From contig OX328096.1 of the NCBI GenBank assembly GCA_946811185.2, forward strand, positions 64,998,845 through 65,062,844: a stretch of 64,000 nucleotides of DNA, written 5' to 3'. Source of the stretch: Hippopus hippopus. Lineage: Eukaryota > Mollusca > Bivalvia > Cardiida > Cardiidae. Both the position numbers and the translations under genes were made by a program. Below, piece after piece: positions 1-11,565 of the stretch (positions are counted from its first letter, which is position 1; the number at the start of each line of letters is the position of its first letter). The notes beneath the pieces are model-generated. The model worked only from the letters and a program-made list of their open reading frames with translations, was not told where the DNA came from and searched no databases.

Positions 1-856
1 AAATAATAATCCTTGTTAAAAAGGGAATGAGTTCTATTCAAATGCCTGATTCACTCAATTACAGATGGAATCAGGTGAATAGACAGTGTGAAGTTCTGAT
101 GAGGTTTGACTGTACTATAATGTAATGATTTTGTATGGGAGTATCATAAGTCAGACACAATTTTTCAGTATAGTTTGTCAAACTTGGACATCTACACCAA
201 AAGAATGAGTCCACAATGACATGTCCCATGCAAATCAAATCACATTTATATGATGTACTTTGACATTGTGAACATAATTTCCAATGGTTTTTCAGTATTC
301 TTTTTTTAATACATATAAAGCATTTGTGTAGAAAAGGACTACAGTGTTTACAAAGGCCTTCTAACAAATCTAAATGTTACAATTTCTCAGAAATATGTCC
401 TTTACATGATGTACAGATCCCCCACCTGAATACCCTCAAGGGGTGGAGTCATTCTGTGGAATTTTTGAGATCATCTGTTTCACAACAATGGGCAAGTGAT
501 CAAACATCCTTACATGTCAGCAAGACTCCAGACTACAGTGTCAAAAGGAACACAGCTCAACGGCTGGAGAAGAGCAGGATGTTTCACAGGATCAGTCCTT
601 TATTCCTTAAGTTTCACTGAGGTGATGATAGATTACTATAATCAGCATTTTACCATTCAGATCCTCTTGGTCACACTTAACTGCTAATGTCAGATAACAG
701 TTGATACCTTGAAGTTGTGATAGAGATATCTTAGCAAACAAATTCATCCAATGGCTGCTTTTCCTATGCTGATTACTGGATTTTCTTCATTTCTAATAGG
801 ATTCAATCTGTTGATCATACAAATGAACAGTGCATGTTTCAAAAGCACTGTATAAC
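1..856. other. No gene recognised
   Basis: AT-rich sequence with only short chance reading frames on both strands. I see no splice-bounded exon, no terminal repeat and no match to the repeat families found elsewhere in the window. If the NOL12-like gene has a last exon in this window it could lie here or in 2.0-3.4 kb, but I could not find a convincing one. Confidence 0.5.
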
Positions 857-1999
857 AAGAGGGCCATATACCAAGCTTTCATAATTATTGGGACTGGAAA
901 TTTGGCCTCTGGCTTGTGCACAAGCTTTTTCTAGAATTTCTCTCAGTGACCTACTTTTTAGCCCATTTCCCATATTAGATATTGTCAAAACAAAGATTCT
1001 GACCACCTTTCATAACTATTGGACTGAAAATGTGGCCTCTAGAGCGTACACAAGGTTTTTCTAAAATTTGACCTAGTGACCTAGTTTTTTACCCAATGTA
1101 ACCTATTTTCAATTTCATCATTTCATCATCAGGAAAAACATTCTGACTAAATTTCATAAGTATTGGACAGGAAATGGTGACTCTACAGCTACACAAACTA
1201 TTCTAAAGATTTGACCTGGTGACCTAGTTTTTGACCCGACATGACCCATTTTCAAACTCAGTCAAGATATCATTATGACAAACATTCTGACCAACTTTCA
1301 TGTATATTGCATCAAAAATGTGGCCTCTAGAGCGTACACAAGGTTTTTCTAAGATTTGACCTAGTGACCTAGTTTTTAACCCGACATGAACCATTTTCAA
1401 ACTCATCTGATATACCATCAAGACAAACATTCTGACTAACTTTCAAGAGTTTTGGACTGAAAATGTGGTCTCTAGAGTGTACACAAGGTTTATCTTAGAT
1501 TTTACCTAGTGACCTAGTTTTTCACCTGATATGACCCATTTCCAAATTTGTCGAAGCTATCATCAAGGCAAACATTCTGACCAACTTTCAAGAGTTCTGG
1601 ATTGAAAATGTGGCCTCTAGAGCGTACAAGAGGTTTTTCTAAGATTTTACCTAGTGGCCTAGTTTTTGACCCGACATGACCCATTTTAAAACTCGTTTGA
1701 GATATTATCAAGAAAAATATTTAGACTAACTTTCAAGACTTTTTGGACTGAAAATGTGGCCTCTAGAGCGTATACAAGGTTTTTCTAAAATTTGACCTAG
1801 TGACCTAGTTTTAGATTGGACATGACCCATTTTTGATCTCATCCGAGATATTATCAAGACAAACATTCTGACCAAGTTTCATGAGTATGGGACTGAAAAT
1901 GTGGCCTCTAAAGTAAAAGTTGACGACGGGCATGGCACGCCGGACACAGCACGATCACAAAAGCTCACCTTGAGCACTTTGTGCTCAGATGAGCTAAAA
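857..1999. repeat. Bivalve ~146-bp tandem repeat element, copy 1
   Basis: About seven diverged units, each holding the phrases GACCTAGTGACCTAG, GACATGACCCATTTT, ATTCTGACCAACTTTCA and GGCCTCTAGAGCGTACAC. The array opens with an AAGAGGGCCAT phrase. It closes with a purine-rich stretch (GACGACGG type), then GGACACAGCACGATCAC and a small hairpin made of AGCTCACCTTGAGCAC and GTGCTCAGATGAGCT. The same opening and closing phrases bracket the copy at 16968-18655, so the whole is one dispersed element with an internal tandem array, not a plain satellite. It has no coding capacity. Confidence 0.85.
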
Positions 2000-2099
2000 A
2001 AGGTGGACTTTATTGCATAAACAAGAAACATAAATTTTCAACTGTAAATGGCTACTTTTCCCTTACCTTTGGTCAGATTTTTTTCAAAACTGCTATGGT

Positions 2100-2345
2100 T
2101 CATTGATTGTATGGTGTTTAACACCGTTTTCAACATTATTTTAGTTATATCACTGCAGCAAATGTAACTATCCATGCTTTCCTGGATTTTCTTTTACCAG
2201 TACTCCACCCACACAATATTCTTTCCAAGCCACTGGCTGCTTTCCAACCTTACCATCATCAAAAGAATGGTCAGCGGTGTGGCAGGAATGAATCCTGTCC
2301 CAATGACTATCATCAATCCTCGGAATACTAGGGTTCAAGCTACTG
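2100..2345 (-). repeat. SINE-like element (body)
   Basis: It shares the phrase GTTTTCAACATTATTTYAGTTATATCACTG, broken by substitutions, with copies at 6381-6520, 16750-16905 and 60560-60890. It also has the CCTGTCCCAATGACTATCATCAATC segment in common with the 60.6-kb copy. That copy ends in a tRNA-like head on the minus strand, which sets the orientation. Here the head is largely eroded. Confidence 0.55.
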
Positions 2346-2574
2346 ATGAAATAAACTAAATGTGCAAGTTTCGTGAAAATCAAACCATACAAGCAGATTT
2401 TATCTTGTAAACAAGAAAAAGACTAATGGACAGACAGACAACGGAAATCATACCATGACATAAGCTCTGCTGGCTTTCAACCAGTAGTGCTAAAAAAATA
2501 TTATATATACACAAGGACAATATCAAAGTACATAATAAAAAGAATTCCTTAACAGTACAATAGGTTGTGTATAT

Positions 2575-2801
2575 GAGTAAACCCTGTACCAAACAATTCC
2601 AAGCTTCAACTATCCCAAAGAAAAAGGCTATTAAAACTTTTGCGAGGAAAGGGAAAGAAAACTTGTAACATATTCTCATTTCCCCACAACGTTTTCTAAC
2701 CATTCAAAAACAAATCCAATCATCTGAGAGGCATCTAATTTGTCACCTGTAAATCCCTTTGATATGGAGTCGTCTAACTTTTCTCGCTTGGTAAAGAGTT
2801 A
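2575..2801. repeat. MITE family A, diverged copy
   Basis: It ends in GGTAAAGAGTTAAA, the terminal phrase of family A (see 11052-11279). It keeps the central imperfect palindrome, GAGGAAAGGGAAAGAAAAC against TTCCCCACAACGTTTTC. The left end is eroded. No coding potential. Confidence 0.6.
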
Positions 2802-2929
2802 AACTGATTTTTTTTGGGGGTCAAATTTAACATCTATTCATCCTGATCATTGCCACTTGGAAAGCAACCCAGTATCTGCACCATGGTATTACTTCTAACT
2901 TAACTTACTTCCCCTGTAACAGTTTTTAC

Positions 2930-3235
2930 AGCTTCTATTTCAAAACAACATTAACATAATTATAAGCCATGTTCAGGCAAAAGCAGGTTAAATGCATCTC
3001 CATGATTCATTATATCAAGCAAGTCATCACATAATTATGGATCTATAAAATCCATTTTTTCCAACAACCAACTAGATCATGAAGAAAAGTGGTCCTTTGA
3101 CATACAAAATATAGACCAAAAGCAAAAGGTTTCGAAAAAGGTCAGCCTGCCCCGACTGCACAGGCTGACGTGGGCCGATACTTTTTGCATTTGCATTTCA
3201 CCCCTTTTTCACAGAGCATGTCTCAATTTTTTTTC
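2930..3235. repeat. Dispersed repeat related to 51.4-51.9 kb
   Basis: The phrases TTAAATGCATCTCC, AAGCAAGTCATCACATA, ATGGATCTATAAAATC and GGTCCTTTGACATAC recur in the same order at 51.6-51.8 kb. The segment GGTCAGCCTGC...CAGGCTGAC is a small hairpin also seen near 51420 and 55200. It is a fragment of a hairpin-type MITE. Confidence 0.6.
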
Positions 3236-3438
3236 CACAACTGTCAAAGACCTTCTTTGCTAACACTGTGTGAAAAAATGCACTTTCTTTGAACAAGAAA
3301 TCCCTCCTTTTCCCTGACTGTTTTCAATATAAATAATGAATTGAACTTTCCTTTTGTGGAACTCGCCGGTGTCATTTGTAACCCTTTAAAATAGTCTAAA
3401 TATTAGCCTTTGTTGTCTAACGTGCCAATAATAAATAC

Positions 3439-3539
3439 CTGAGAACTTTATGTTGCTGCTGAAGTGGTATTTGTGAACTGGATGACGGAATTTGAGATTT
3501 TTTATCAGAACCAGGCAGTTCATCCTGCTCTTCCTTAAT
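3439..3539 (-). CDS. NOL12: NOL12-like host gene, exon 4
   Basis: A 101-nt exon (33 codons plus 2 nt), preceded by a TTTCAG acceptor and followed by a GTATTT donor on the minus strand. It opens in phase 0, which fits the phase-0 end of exon 3. The peptide is acidic then Ser/Gln-rich (IKEEQDELPGSD..., ending QQQHKVL), with no fold I recognise. That fits the poorly conserved C-terminal half of NOL12-family proteins. It ends in phase 2, so at least one more exon must follow. None was found between here and base 1. Membership in the gene rests on strand, phase and splice sites, not on sequence similarity. Confidence 0.6.
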
Positions 3540-3765
3540 CTGAAACGGAAAGGCAGTTATGTACACTTTGAATCTGTTCTGCAATATTAACATTAATGAA
3601 GTTGGAGACAAGACCAAAGTAAAAAATCTAAACCATCATAAACATACAAGGGCACTGAAAAAGTTTTCATCCCACAAAGAATAAAATGCTTAGTATTTTG
3701 TCAATTCCAATATCATTCTTTATCCACCAATTCAAAACTTGCTGTATCCAAAGTCTTTACATAAT

Positions 3766-3797
3766 ATGAATGAATGAATGAATGAATGCATGAATGA
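3766..3797. repeat. GAAT microsatellite
   Basis: Seven GAAT-type units, one interrupted by GCAT. Simple repeat inside an intron of the NOL12-like gene. Confidence 0.9.
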
Positions 3798-4408
3798 AAT
3801 TTTTATGGCACATCAATAGCTTTAGTTATTTAGCCTATGTGTATGTATCGAAATAAGATAAAGTGGAATTATTTTAACAAAGTGATGAACTGATAGAAAA
3901 GTGTGTTAAAATGAAGAAGGATTATGTGTGATCTTGATTTGCATTAAAGACACTACTGGGTAGCATTGAGTCTGGAAACAAAATATCTCCCAGAATTACA
4001 CCTACATGTACTACTTTTAATAGTTTGTCAGACTTTTGTCCTGGAAATAAGGAAAATATTATGGTTGTCAGGAGTGGGTCTCAGATTGAACTTTGCCTCA
4101 TTCCTGTCTTGCTGCATCAATAAGCAGCCAGAAAAACAGTTCTGAAGGATCAGTAAACCTTCAAACTGAGCTCTTGCAATAGTCTACTGAGAGAGATCTT
4201 GGAAAAGGTCACTTTAGCTTTGGAGGGTTAACATTTCATGGGAAGTTTACAGGTAGATGGTTCAGAAAATTAAATACATGTAACTAGCACATTTAAAGGA
4301 TTACCTTGTATAAAACTTTGTCAAAGAATAAGAACAAAAGTTGTATGTAGATAAACAGACTGTGCAAAGCACCTGAAAATTCAAGACAATAATACAGAAG
4401 GTAGCACA
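3798..4408. other. Intronic sequence, nothing recognised
   Basis: AT-rich DNA in the intron between exons 3 and 4 of the NOL12-like gene. I see no reading frame with support, no splice pair and no match to repeats elsewhere in the window. Confidence 0.5.
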
Positions 4409-5342
4409 AGCGGGTGGGGGCATAGGGGTCCATAATTTGACTCCTGTCACCCGTAGACTAAAACAAGGGATTTAACTGTATGCAGCCCGTTACTCGCCCC
4501 CGGTTACAAAAAAACAATGTATCTTTTCTACCCCATCAGTTATTCTCCTAATTTTTTCTACAGCTGAGAGCTAAAACATTTTTCTACCAGAAAAACACAA
4601 CTGTTTGTCAGTGGCTAATGCAGTCTGGCTGACACATTCGCTCGAACTTGTAAACTCACTCAAAAATCTTCGCCATTGACACAGGTTCGTACATTCGACA
4701 CTGACGTTCGCGCATATAAACCAATGAAATTTCTCGTTCCAAACAGTGTCACCGTACTGTCACGTGACAAAAAGGTGTGAGCAGCTGTACGAAATTTCAT
4801 TGGTTGAATTCACGACTGTTAGTACATATCAACCAATGAAATTTCTCATTCCAAACAATGTCACATGACAGAAGATGGCTGCAGCTGTTTGAAATAAGAA
4901 CGTGGATCACAAATTCAACGAATTCTGAGGCGTTTCGTCGTTATTGAAGATAAAGACTATAGGTCAGTAGTATTTTTAAACATGTTTAAAGGGTGGGTGC
5001 CGCTAATGCTGCGTTTCATTGGATCTAAAGTGCATTTTATATCTTGAAAGCAGATGTACGAACCCGTGTCAATGGCGCAGATTTTTGAGCAAGTTGACAA
5101 GTTCGAGCGAATGTATCAGCCAGACTGCATTAGCCACTGACAAACAGATGTGTTTTTCTGGTAGAAAAATGTTTTAGCTCTCAGCTGTAGAAAAAATAGG
5201 AGAATAACTGATGGGGTAGAAAAGATACGTTTTTTTTGTAACCGGGGGCGAGTAACGGACTGCATACAGTTAAATCCCTTGTTTATAATATATAGTCTAT
5301 GGGTGCCAGGAATCAAACTACGAACCCCTATGGGTGGGGGGG
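4409..5342. mobile_element. Foldback DNA element with ~290-bp inverted arms
   Basis: The segment 4409-4700 is repeated in inverse orientation at 5052-5342. Paired phrases include CCGTTACTCGCCCCCGGTTAC with GTAACCGGGGGCGAGTAACG, and TTTTCTACCAGAAAAACAC with GTGTTTTTCTGGTAGAAAA. The ~350-bp centre holds two copies of ACCAATGAAATTTCTC and one in the opposite sense, plus GTCACGTGAC. There is no transposase, so this is a non-autonomous foldback or long-TIR MITE. It sits in a NOL12 intron. Exact ends and the target duplication could not be fixed by eye. Confidence 0.75.
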
Positions 5343-5561
5343 AAGGATAAATGTACCCAGTATTTAACTCTTTGATAATGTATGAGCTTAAAAATGGCTA
5401 TGTTAATGGTATACAAAAATAGTAAATAAAACTAATCTGAAGACAACAAGCATATCATCAGCCTAAGCATGTGTTGAGTTTCAAAGGGTATGGCATACAG
5501 CTGTGGGAGTTGTTCACACAAGGCATCCTACACTCTGAAAGCATTGAAATTGAAAAAAAAA

Positions 5562-6557
5562 AAGAGGGCTTTGATGGCCCTCTCACCTGAGCCTTTTTTA
5601 TCTACATGACCGGTTTCAAATCTCTTCCGAGATATCAAGAGAAAAATTCTGAAAATTTTCATGACTATGACTGAAAATGTGACCTCTAGAGTGTACACAA
5701 GCTTTTTCTAGGAATTGTGTCAGTAACCTACTTTTAGGCTCATTGTGACCTATGTTTAAACTCTTCCAAGATGTAATCAAGGCAAGCATTCTGACCATTT
5801 TTCACGAATATTGGACAGAAAATGTTGCCTCCATACTGTTCACAAGGTTCTTCTAAGATTTGACCTAATGACCTCCTTTTCGACGTGATAAATTTTCAAA
5901 ACTGTCTGAGATATCATCAAGACAACCATTCTGACCAACTGTCATGAGTATTGAAATGAAAATGCAGTCTCTAGCCTGTATACAAGGTTCTTCTAGGATT
6001 TAACCAAGTCGCCAAGTTTTTGACCAGACATGACCCATTTTCACTATCCTACAAGGTATCATCAATACAAATATTCTGACCAACATTCATGAGTACTGAA
6101 CTGAAAGTGTGGCCAAAAGAGTGTACACAACATTTTTCTTAAGATTTGACCTGGTGTCTTAGTTTTTTACTTGATCTGACCCATTTTCAAAGTCATCCAA
6201 GATATAATCAAGGAAAATATACTGACAACATTTCATGAGTATTGGACACAAAATCTTGGCTCTGGAGTGTACACAAGACTTTTCTAAGGTTTGATGGGTG
6301 ACCTAGTTTTTGACCAAACATGACCCATTTTTTATCTTGTCTAAAATCATTTCCAGATAAACATTTTGACCACTATTCACTGATCGATTGAATAGTGTTT
6401 TAGGCCGCTTTCAACATTATTTCAGTCATATCACGGCAACAGTTCACTTATTCATGTGTTTCCTGGGTTTCACCAGTGCTGGGCTAGGGCTCTGAAGTGT
6501 CATGCCCAAGGACACACCACTTTTCATGGGTATTGGACTGAAAATGTAGCCTCTAGG
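5562..6557. repeat. Bivalve ~146-bp repeat element, copy 2, interrupted
   Basis: It opens with AGAGGGCTTTGATGGCCCTC followed by CACCTGAGCC, then about five diverged units with the CTCTAGAGTGTACACAAG and TGACCTAGTTTTTGACC phrases. The array breaks off near 6380, where a SINE-like sequence intervenes, and resumes at about 6521 with TTTTCATGGGTATTGGACTG. The closing hairpin seen in copies 1 and 3 is absent. Confidence 0.8.
6381..6520. repeat. SINE-like body nested in the bivalve repeat
   Basis: It carries GCTTTCAACATTATTTCAG followed by TCATATCACGGCAACAGTTC, and ends near GGGCTCTGAAGTGTCA. The same order is found at 16750-16905. It interrupts the tandem repeat on both sides, so it inserted after the repeat. 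Confidence 0.6.
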
Positions 6558-6977
6558 TAGCCGGATACATAATTTCTGTACATGAAGTTTTCAGGGATAT
6601 GATGAGACCACTCTAGGGAAGTAATCTTTCTACTTGAGTACATATTCTCACAGATGGACTTAACAATGTTATTGAACTTTAGTCAGGGAAGTAGTTACTC
6701 GTTGAAAGATATGAACTCCTTTTGCTGTAAAATATGACCCTGTGAATATCTACATGACTACAAATTCGTCATTGCAGCCCCATATCACACATGAAAGGAC
6801 TTATAGGGCCCCCAATACCTGAAAACCTGAAAAACACTGAGCTTGTCAAAAGCAACAGCTCTTTTTTCCACAATCTTTCCTTAACCCTTTATATACGAGA
6901 GACGCGAGATAGCGTCGAAAAATACTACCCCCGAAATCCCAGTGCAGCGAATACGCACTGTAAGTTACCTGAGCCGT

Positions 6978-7392
6978 GTGCGATTTAAGTCAGAAGATGT
7001 GTTCTAGAAGTGGAAGATTATAAATTCTGTTCGATTCACTTCCTCTGAAAATAGAAGAGACTTGTTTCTTCTGCTTCTGTCAAATCGAACGTGGACCTTC
7101 TGCTTCTAGAAGCTCTTTTGACTCTTCCAAATTTTTAACAGAAGCCGGAAGAGGGAAGTGGTCACGTGATCGCGCGCCTAAAAACATATCCTCCATCAGA
7201 GGAAAGATCATGAAGGTCGTCATTGTTATTTCCTCCTTTTTGGATATCTCTTTTGAAATCGTCTACTTCCGGTTTGATAGCGTGTTCGATTTGTTTCCAC
7301 TCTTCTGTTCTCCATGCATCTTCTGTCCATGTGACCTGTATCTTCTATCACGTGATCTTCTGCTTCCAGAACACTTAAATCGCACCCGCCTC
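6978..7392. mobile_element. MITE with GTGCGATTTAAGT ends
   Basis: The left end reads TGTGCGATTTAAGT and the right end ACTTAAATCGCACC, its inverse. The arms continue imperfectly with AGAAG-rich sequence, and GTCACGTGAT near the centre recurs as ATCACGTGAT. At ~410 bp with no coding potential it fits a non-autonomous DNA transposon. Confidence 0.6.
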
Positions 7393-8684
7393 TGGCTTGT
7401 AATCCGAGTGACGCTATGCCGTGTTGTGTTTTCCACTATAGGAAATCCCAGTGATGCATATGATCGTTTCTACAAGACCGATGTTAAAGAGAGGCCGATT
7501 GGTTCAAATCTACACAAAATGCAACAAATCTGAAATCAGTATCCAATCAAATAATGTTTCTTATTTCATTTGTATGTAAAGCTACTATTTTTAGCTCAAA
7601 CCAAAAGAATGCGAGGTATTTTCCGACCTTTATTACACGACGTAAGTTTGAAGGATTTTGAAAACAATGGTGAGTTACGAGAGTTGAAGTTACAGCAAAT
7701 TCAAGGGTTTTTTGCACATAGATCATCTTTCTTTCGGTGGATAATATGATTGAATAACTAAATATTGCTTTGATATTAATATTAGCCCAGTTTTGACAAA
7801 AGAAATTAGACAATGATGAGTCGGACAATGAGATCAACGTGGCCGTGTCGAGTTCAACCTTCAGAGATTCAAAGTGAAAGTAATTCTTTTCTGGTGACCG
7901 TTTATGCAAAGCTTTTTAACTCAGAACAGCAGAGAATAAGAGAATAAATGACATCTTTTTCTGCAATCCTTTCAAGATCATCTGATGCAATATATTGTGC
8001 CAGAGACCAACAACTGCGCCGCGAGAATGAACTCTGGAAAGGCTGACCATATTTAGCACCCATCAACTCTGGCAGAAATACATGCACTTGTGGGAGAGTT
8101 ATTTTATTTTTCATGCAGATACCCAAATCCCCCTTGCATGAAACAATTATTTAACATTAAAAAATAATAAAAACAATATTGAATGTGTGTCAGGAAAAAT
8201 TATAATTTAAAACAAATATGCTATATAGTGTCTATAGTGAAAAATAGAATCCACCTGTGGATCTCTATGTAAGAAGAAATTTGTACATAATATTTGTACA
8301 TAATCATTGCTTTTTCAACTGGAAACACCTTTTGATTAAAAAAAGAATAAAAGTCTGTAAGTACAAAACTTTACTTTATCAAATCATCAAAAAGCTTTGA
8401 AAAACAGTGTAATGTGAAGCTATATCCCTTTCACTTTGGCAGCCTGTTAGGAGCCATTTTGAGGCTAGTATTCTACCTGACAATCAGCCTGCATTGCTTA
8501 TCAGTGAATACTGGGCAGTGCTTAGTGTACATAACTTGTGTAGTATATAAAGGGTTAATCATTGCATTGAGTAATTTTCCCTCTCTTCAAATATTTCACC
8601 TTTGCTTCACTTGAACTCTTGAAATGTACTAAAGATAGACTATTTGACCTGTAAAGACATGAAAAACAGTCACTAGGTACATAC
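7393..8684. other. Intronic sequence, nothing recognised
   Basis: Intron between exons 3 and 4 of the NOL12-like gene. Several frames of 60-120 codons exist on both strands, but none has a recognisable domain, biased codon use or paired splice sites. I treat them as chance frames. Confidence 0.5.
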
Positions 8685-8855
8685 TCTATTCTGCCCTAAT
8701 CGAATACCCCCCTGGCCAGCAATATCCATATCAGAGATATCAGTGATAGTAACTGTGTGGTCTGGAAGCTCTGTGACTTCACTGTAACCTAAATCTTCTA
8801 CATCTAGAGGTCCGCTCTGATATTTCTTACTTGGGCGGGGACCAAACTCTTTTCT
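8685..8855 (-). CDS. NOL12: NOL12-like host gene, exon 3
   Basis: A 171-nt exon (57 codons, phase 0 at both ends), preceded by CATTTCAG and followed by a GTATGT donor. It carries the family signature HTVTITDISDMDIAG, close to the HTVTVTTISDLDL stretch I recall from vertebrate NOL12. An acidic/aromatic lead (LDVEDLGYSEVTELPD) precedes it. NOL12 (Nop25, yeast Rrp17) is a nucleolar RNA-binding protein needed in pre-rRNA processing. This segment is the second conserved block of the family, after the basic coiled coil of exon 2. Splice phases agree with both neighbours. I infer a functional host gene because no stop interrupts any exon. Confidence 0.8.
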
Positions 8856-9500
8856 CTGAAATGACAAAGTTACCTGTATATGAAAGACTTATGTATGAAA
8901 GATTTTCCTAAGGAAAATTACCTGATGTAGAATGAATGTACACTGTCAACCATGTTTTGATGAAAAGTGGGAAGAGTATCAGATTCTTTCCAAATATTAT
9001 TTGAGGTTTAAGCTTTTTTTGGATAAAATATAGGAAATAAACAGTAAAAAATTCATCATCTTGTAACACTTATGAGACACTGTACTTATTCGTTTACAAG
9101 ATAAAATCATTTAACATGTGTTTCACTTAGCCAAATGTTTGTACAGCATCTACCAAGGCAAGTATCTTAGGACAAGACTCCCTGGTAATCATTATGTACC
9201 CCTTTCATAACTTGAAGTTTGGCATATTAATCATCATGGTGTCCACATGGATGAGCTATAACACATTATCATTACTGTATGCGTTATTACATATATTCAT
9301 GTATTGCACATACTGAACTGAGCTGTAAATTGAACAATGTTGTTTGTGGTATGTATTCATATAATGCAGCTGTGAATACTAGCATCTTTGTCTGCACAAC
9401 AAGGTTGTTGTTGTTGTTGATGTTTTGGATGACATGTAGGGGGAAAGGGTAAGTTCTCTTTAAGTTCTGCACAGCTAAAAAAGAGACGATGGTTACTACA
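8856..9500. other. Intronic sequence, nothing recognised
   Basis: Part of the intron between exons 2 and 3 of the NOL12-like gene. It holds a short GTT run near 9405 and no other recognisable feature. Confidence 0.5.
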
Positions 9501-10733
9501 TACGAGGGGTGATCAGAAAGAATGTGGACCAGCTTCTGTATCGGAATATTGTTATAAAAAACAACTTGGAATGTTTACTGTTTTTGAAAGTAATCTCCTT
9601 TGAATTATATACACTTATTCATTCTTGATTTCCACGCGCGAAACACATGTGCGAGCGTGTCATATGACATTACTCTCAAGGACCGGGTCATAGCCAGGGT
9701 TAGCTCCTCTGCGCTCTCGTAGTGTGTGCCATGTAGAGAATCTTTCAAAATAGGAACTAGTCAGAGGTCTCAAGGGGTCAGGACTGAATTATAAGGATGG
9801 TTGGCTAATGTTTCTATGTGAAGTTTTTGCAGAAGTTTCCGGTGCATGTGTGGCTTTGTGACCTAGGGCGTTATCTTGGTGTAAAGTGACGTCACTCTGC
9901 ATAACTTCTGGCTGTTTTTGTGTATGGTGTTTCTGAAATTTATTTGAATAATGTGGGCATAAAATTCAGTAATGACTGTAGTATGCATAGATACAACTTG
10001 ATTTAGAGGAAAAAAGGAGAATAGAAACATATGATGCACATAACTTTAACTTCTGACTTAGAAAGTTTGGCTTTAACAGCTGAAGGCGATGTTGGATGTT
10101 TCTATACACTACTTTGTTGCTTAGATTCAGTTTCATTAAAGTGTGCCTATGTTTCACAGTATATTACAATACGATCAGTAAAGTTTGAACCCTCTACCCT
10201 AATGCGTTCTAAAATTTCTTAGCATATTTCGACCCTAACCCCCATTTGCTCGGACGTCAATAGTCGAGGTACACACTTTGTTCAAACATGCGACATTCCA
10301 AGATTATCAGTCAAAATCTCCTGGGCACTCCCATATGAAATGCTAAATGTGTCAGCTATTTTCCTGACAGTATCTCGGCGATCTTGTTTTGCATACTGCT
10401 CTACTCGCGATGATTTTGCCTGCGACTGATGTCGATGAACAGCCAGATTTAGGGCCATCTTTAATAGTATCGCACCCATCTCTAAATCAGTCTGATCCAT
10501 TTTGGAATATTAGATTTCTTGTGTGTAAAGTCCCCGAAAACTTTTCTAAACCAGTTTTGATTTCTGATAAATACTTATGACGTCACACTTTACCTGCTTA
10601 ATTATGACGACATTTGAAAGCTAGAGTCAGTTGCTAGATAATCAATGCTCATCTATGCAACTTTTTGTAATCCTACGTGAAGTAGTTTTCAAAATAACGA
10701 GGTGGTCCATGTTTTTTCTGATCACCCCTTGTA
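9501..10733 (-). mobile_element. Dead mariner-like transposon
   Basis: TA dinucleotides at 9501-9502 and 10732-10733 bracket inverted ends. The left reads CGAGGGGTGATCAGAAAGAA and the right ends TTCTGATCACCCCTTG. The arms continue through a GTGGACC/GGTCCAT match. At 1.23 kb between the TAs, the length is normal for mariner. Two coding remnants lie on the minus strand inside it. Insertion at TA is the rule for Tc1/mariner elements. It sits in a NOL12 intron. Confidence 0.85.
9760..10500 (-). pseudogene. Mariner transposase remnant
   Basis: Two fragments of a mariner transposase survive. The N-terminal part (10282-10500) has a helix-turn-helix stretch, DTVRKIADTFSISYGSAQEI, matching the second DNA-binding helix set of mariner proteins. 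About 400 bp further on (near 9867-9884) is LHQDNA, the region of the second catalytic aspartate, normally followed by AxxH. A proline/aspartate stretch beyond it is scrambled by a stop. Frames differ between fragments and the first catalytic aspartate is not visible, so no active enzyme can be made. Confidence 0.75.
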
Positions 10734-10826
10734 TGTGTTTATGGTTAGTTATGTTGCATGTAATGTACTTGTGGTTAAATAATGCTTGCTCTCTCAAGTT
10801 TATCATACCATGTTAGCTGCTGCTAG

Positions 10827-11055
10827 TTAAGCCTTCACCACACAATGACGAGTTTTAACGACCCTAAGAAAGATGCTTTTTGAAAACATTGTGGGAAAAG
10901 GAAAAAATGCTGGTAACCAGCATTTTCTCCTTTTCCCACAATGTTTTCTACCCTATCAAAGACAAATTCCATCTTTTGGGCTATATGTAAATTGTAGTCT
11001 GCAAATGCTTTGAATTTGAACAAGTCTATATTTTGCTCGTGTGGTAAAGACTTAA
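10827..11055. mobile_element. MITE family A, copy in tandem (left)
   Basis: Starts TTAAGCCTTCACCACACAAT and ends GTGTGGTAAAGACTTAA. The centre is a near-perfect palindrome, AACATTGTGGGAAAAGG ... CCTTTTCCCACAATGTT, around GCTGGTAACCAGC. The ends and flanking TTAA suggest TTAA target sites, as for piggyBac-type MITEs. It shares its right TTAA with the next copy. Confidence 0.75.
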
Positions 11056-11279
11056 CTCTTTACCACACAATCCCGACTTTTAACGACCCTGAGAAAGAAG
11101 CCTTTTGAAAACATTGTGGGAAAAGGAGAAAATGCTGGTAACCAGCATTTTCTCCTTTTCCCATAATGTTTTCTACCCTTCCCAAACCAAATTTCAATTT
11201 TTCAGTCACATTTATTTTGTCGTCTGCAATGCTTTCAATTTGGACCGGTCTAAAATTTTCTCGTGTGGTAAAGAGTTAA
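11052..11279. mobile_element. MITE family A, best-preserved copy (right)
   Basis: It reads from TTAACTCTTTACCACACAAT to GTGTGGTAAAGAGTTAA, so both termini are exact inverse phrases. The inner palindrome is again centred on GCTGGTAACCAGC. Other copies or fragments lie at 2575-2801, 15370-15565, 23221-23443, 31053-31073 and 48812-49004. No coding potential. Confidence 0.8.
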
Positions 11280-11359
11280 ATGGCTTTATGCTCCACAGTG
11301 AGGGTACAGCTTACATTTCTATCATTAAAACATAAAAGCATACAGAGGGGGAGGATTAC

Positions 11360-11465
11360 CTTTTGTTTCAAAAGTTTTCTTTCTTCTTTGATCTTCTTAG
11401 TTATTTCCTCCTGTACTTTTCTTTGTCGATCTTTTCTGCGTTTCCTAAATCCTGTAATAAAGTCC
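11360..11465 (-). CDS. NOL12: NOL12-like host gene, exon 2
   Basis: A 106-nt exon with a GTTTTAG acceptor and a GTAATC donor. It begins in phase 2, completing a codon opened by exon 1, and ends in phase 0. It encodes the family's most conserved block: a TGFRKRRKDRQRK start followed by the basic/acidic helix EEITKKIKEERKLLKQK. This corresponds to the LTGFHKRK...EEIKQRLKEE region of vertebrate NOL12 as I recall it. This block is expected to form the long charged coiled coil and the nuclear/nucleolar targeting region. Agreement of phase, splice sites and motif makes this the strongest exon of the set. Confidence 0.85.
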
Positions 11466-11565
11466 CTAAAACAGAAAAAAAAAAAGTGCTTTTGTATTTC
11501 CTAAAACTGAGCATTTTTAACAAGAACATTACTAAAACACTGAAATAGTAGAATAGAAATAACAA

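Noticed and set aside
7547..7909. A 120-codon minus-strand frame in the NOL12 intron
   Set aside because: No domain, no codon bias, no splice pair, and not conserved in any repeat copy here.
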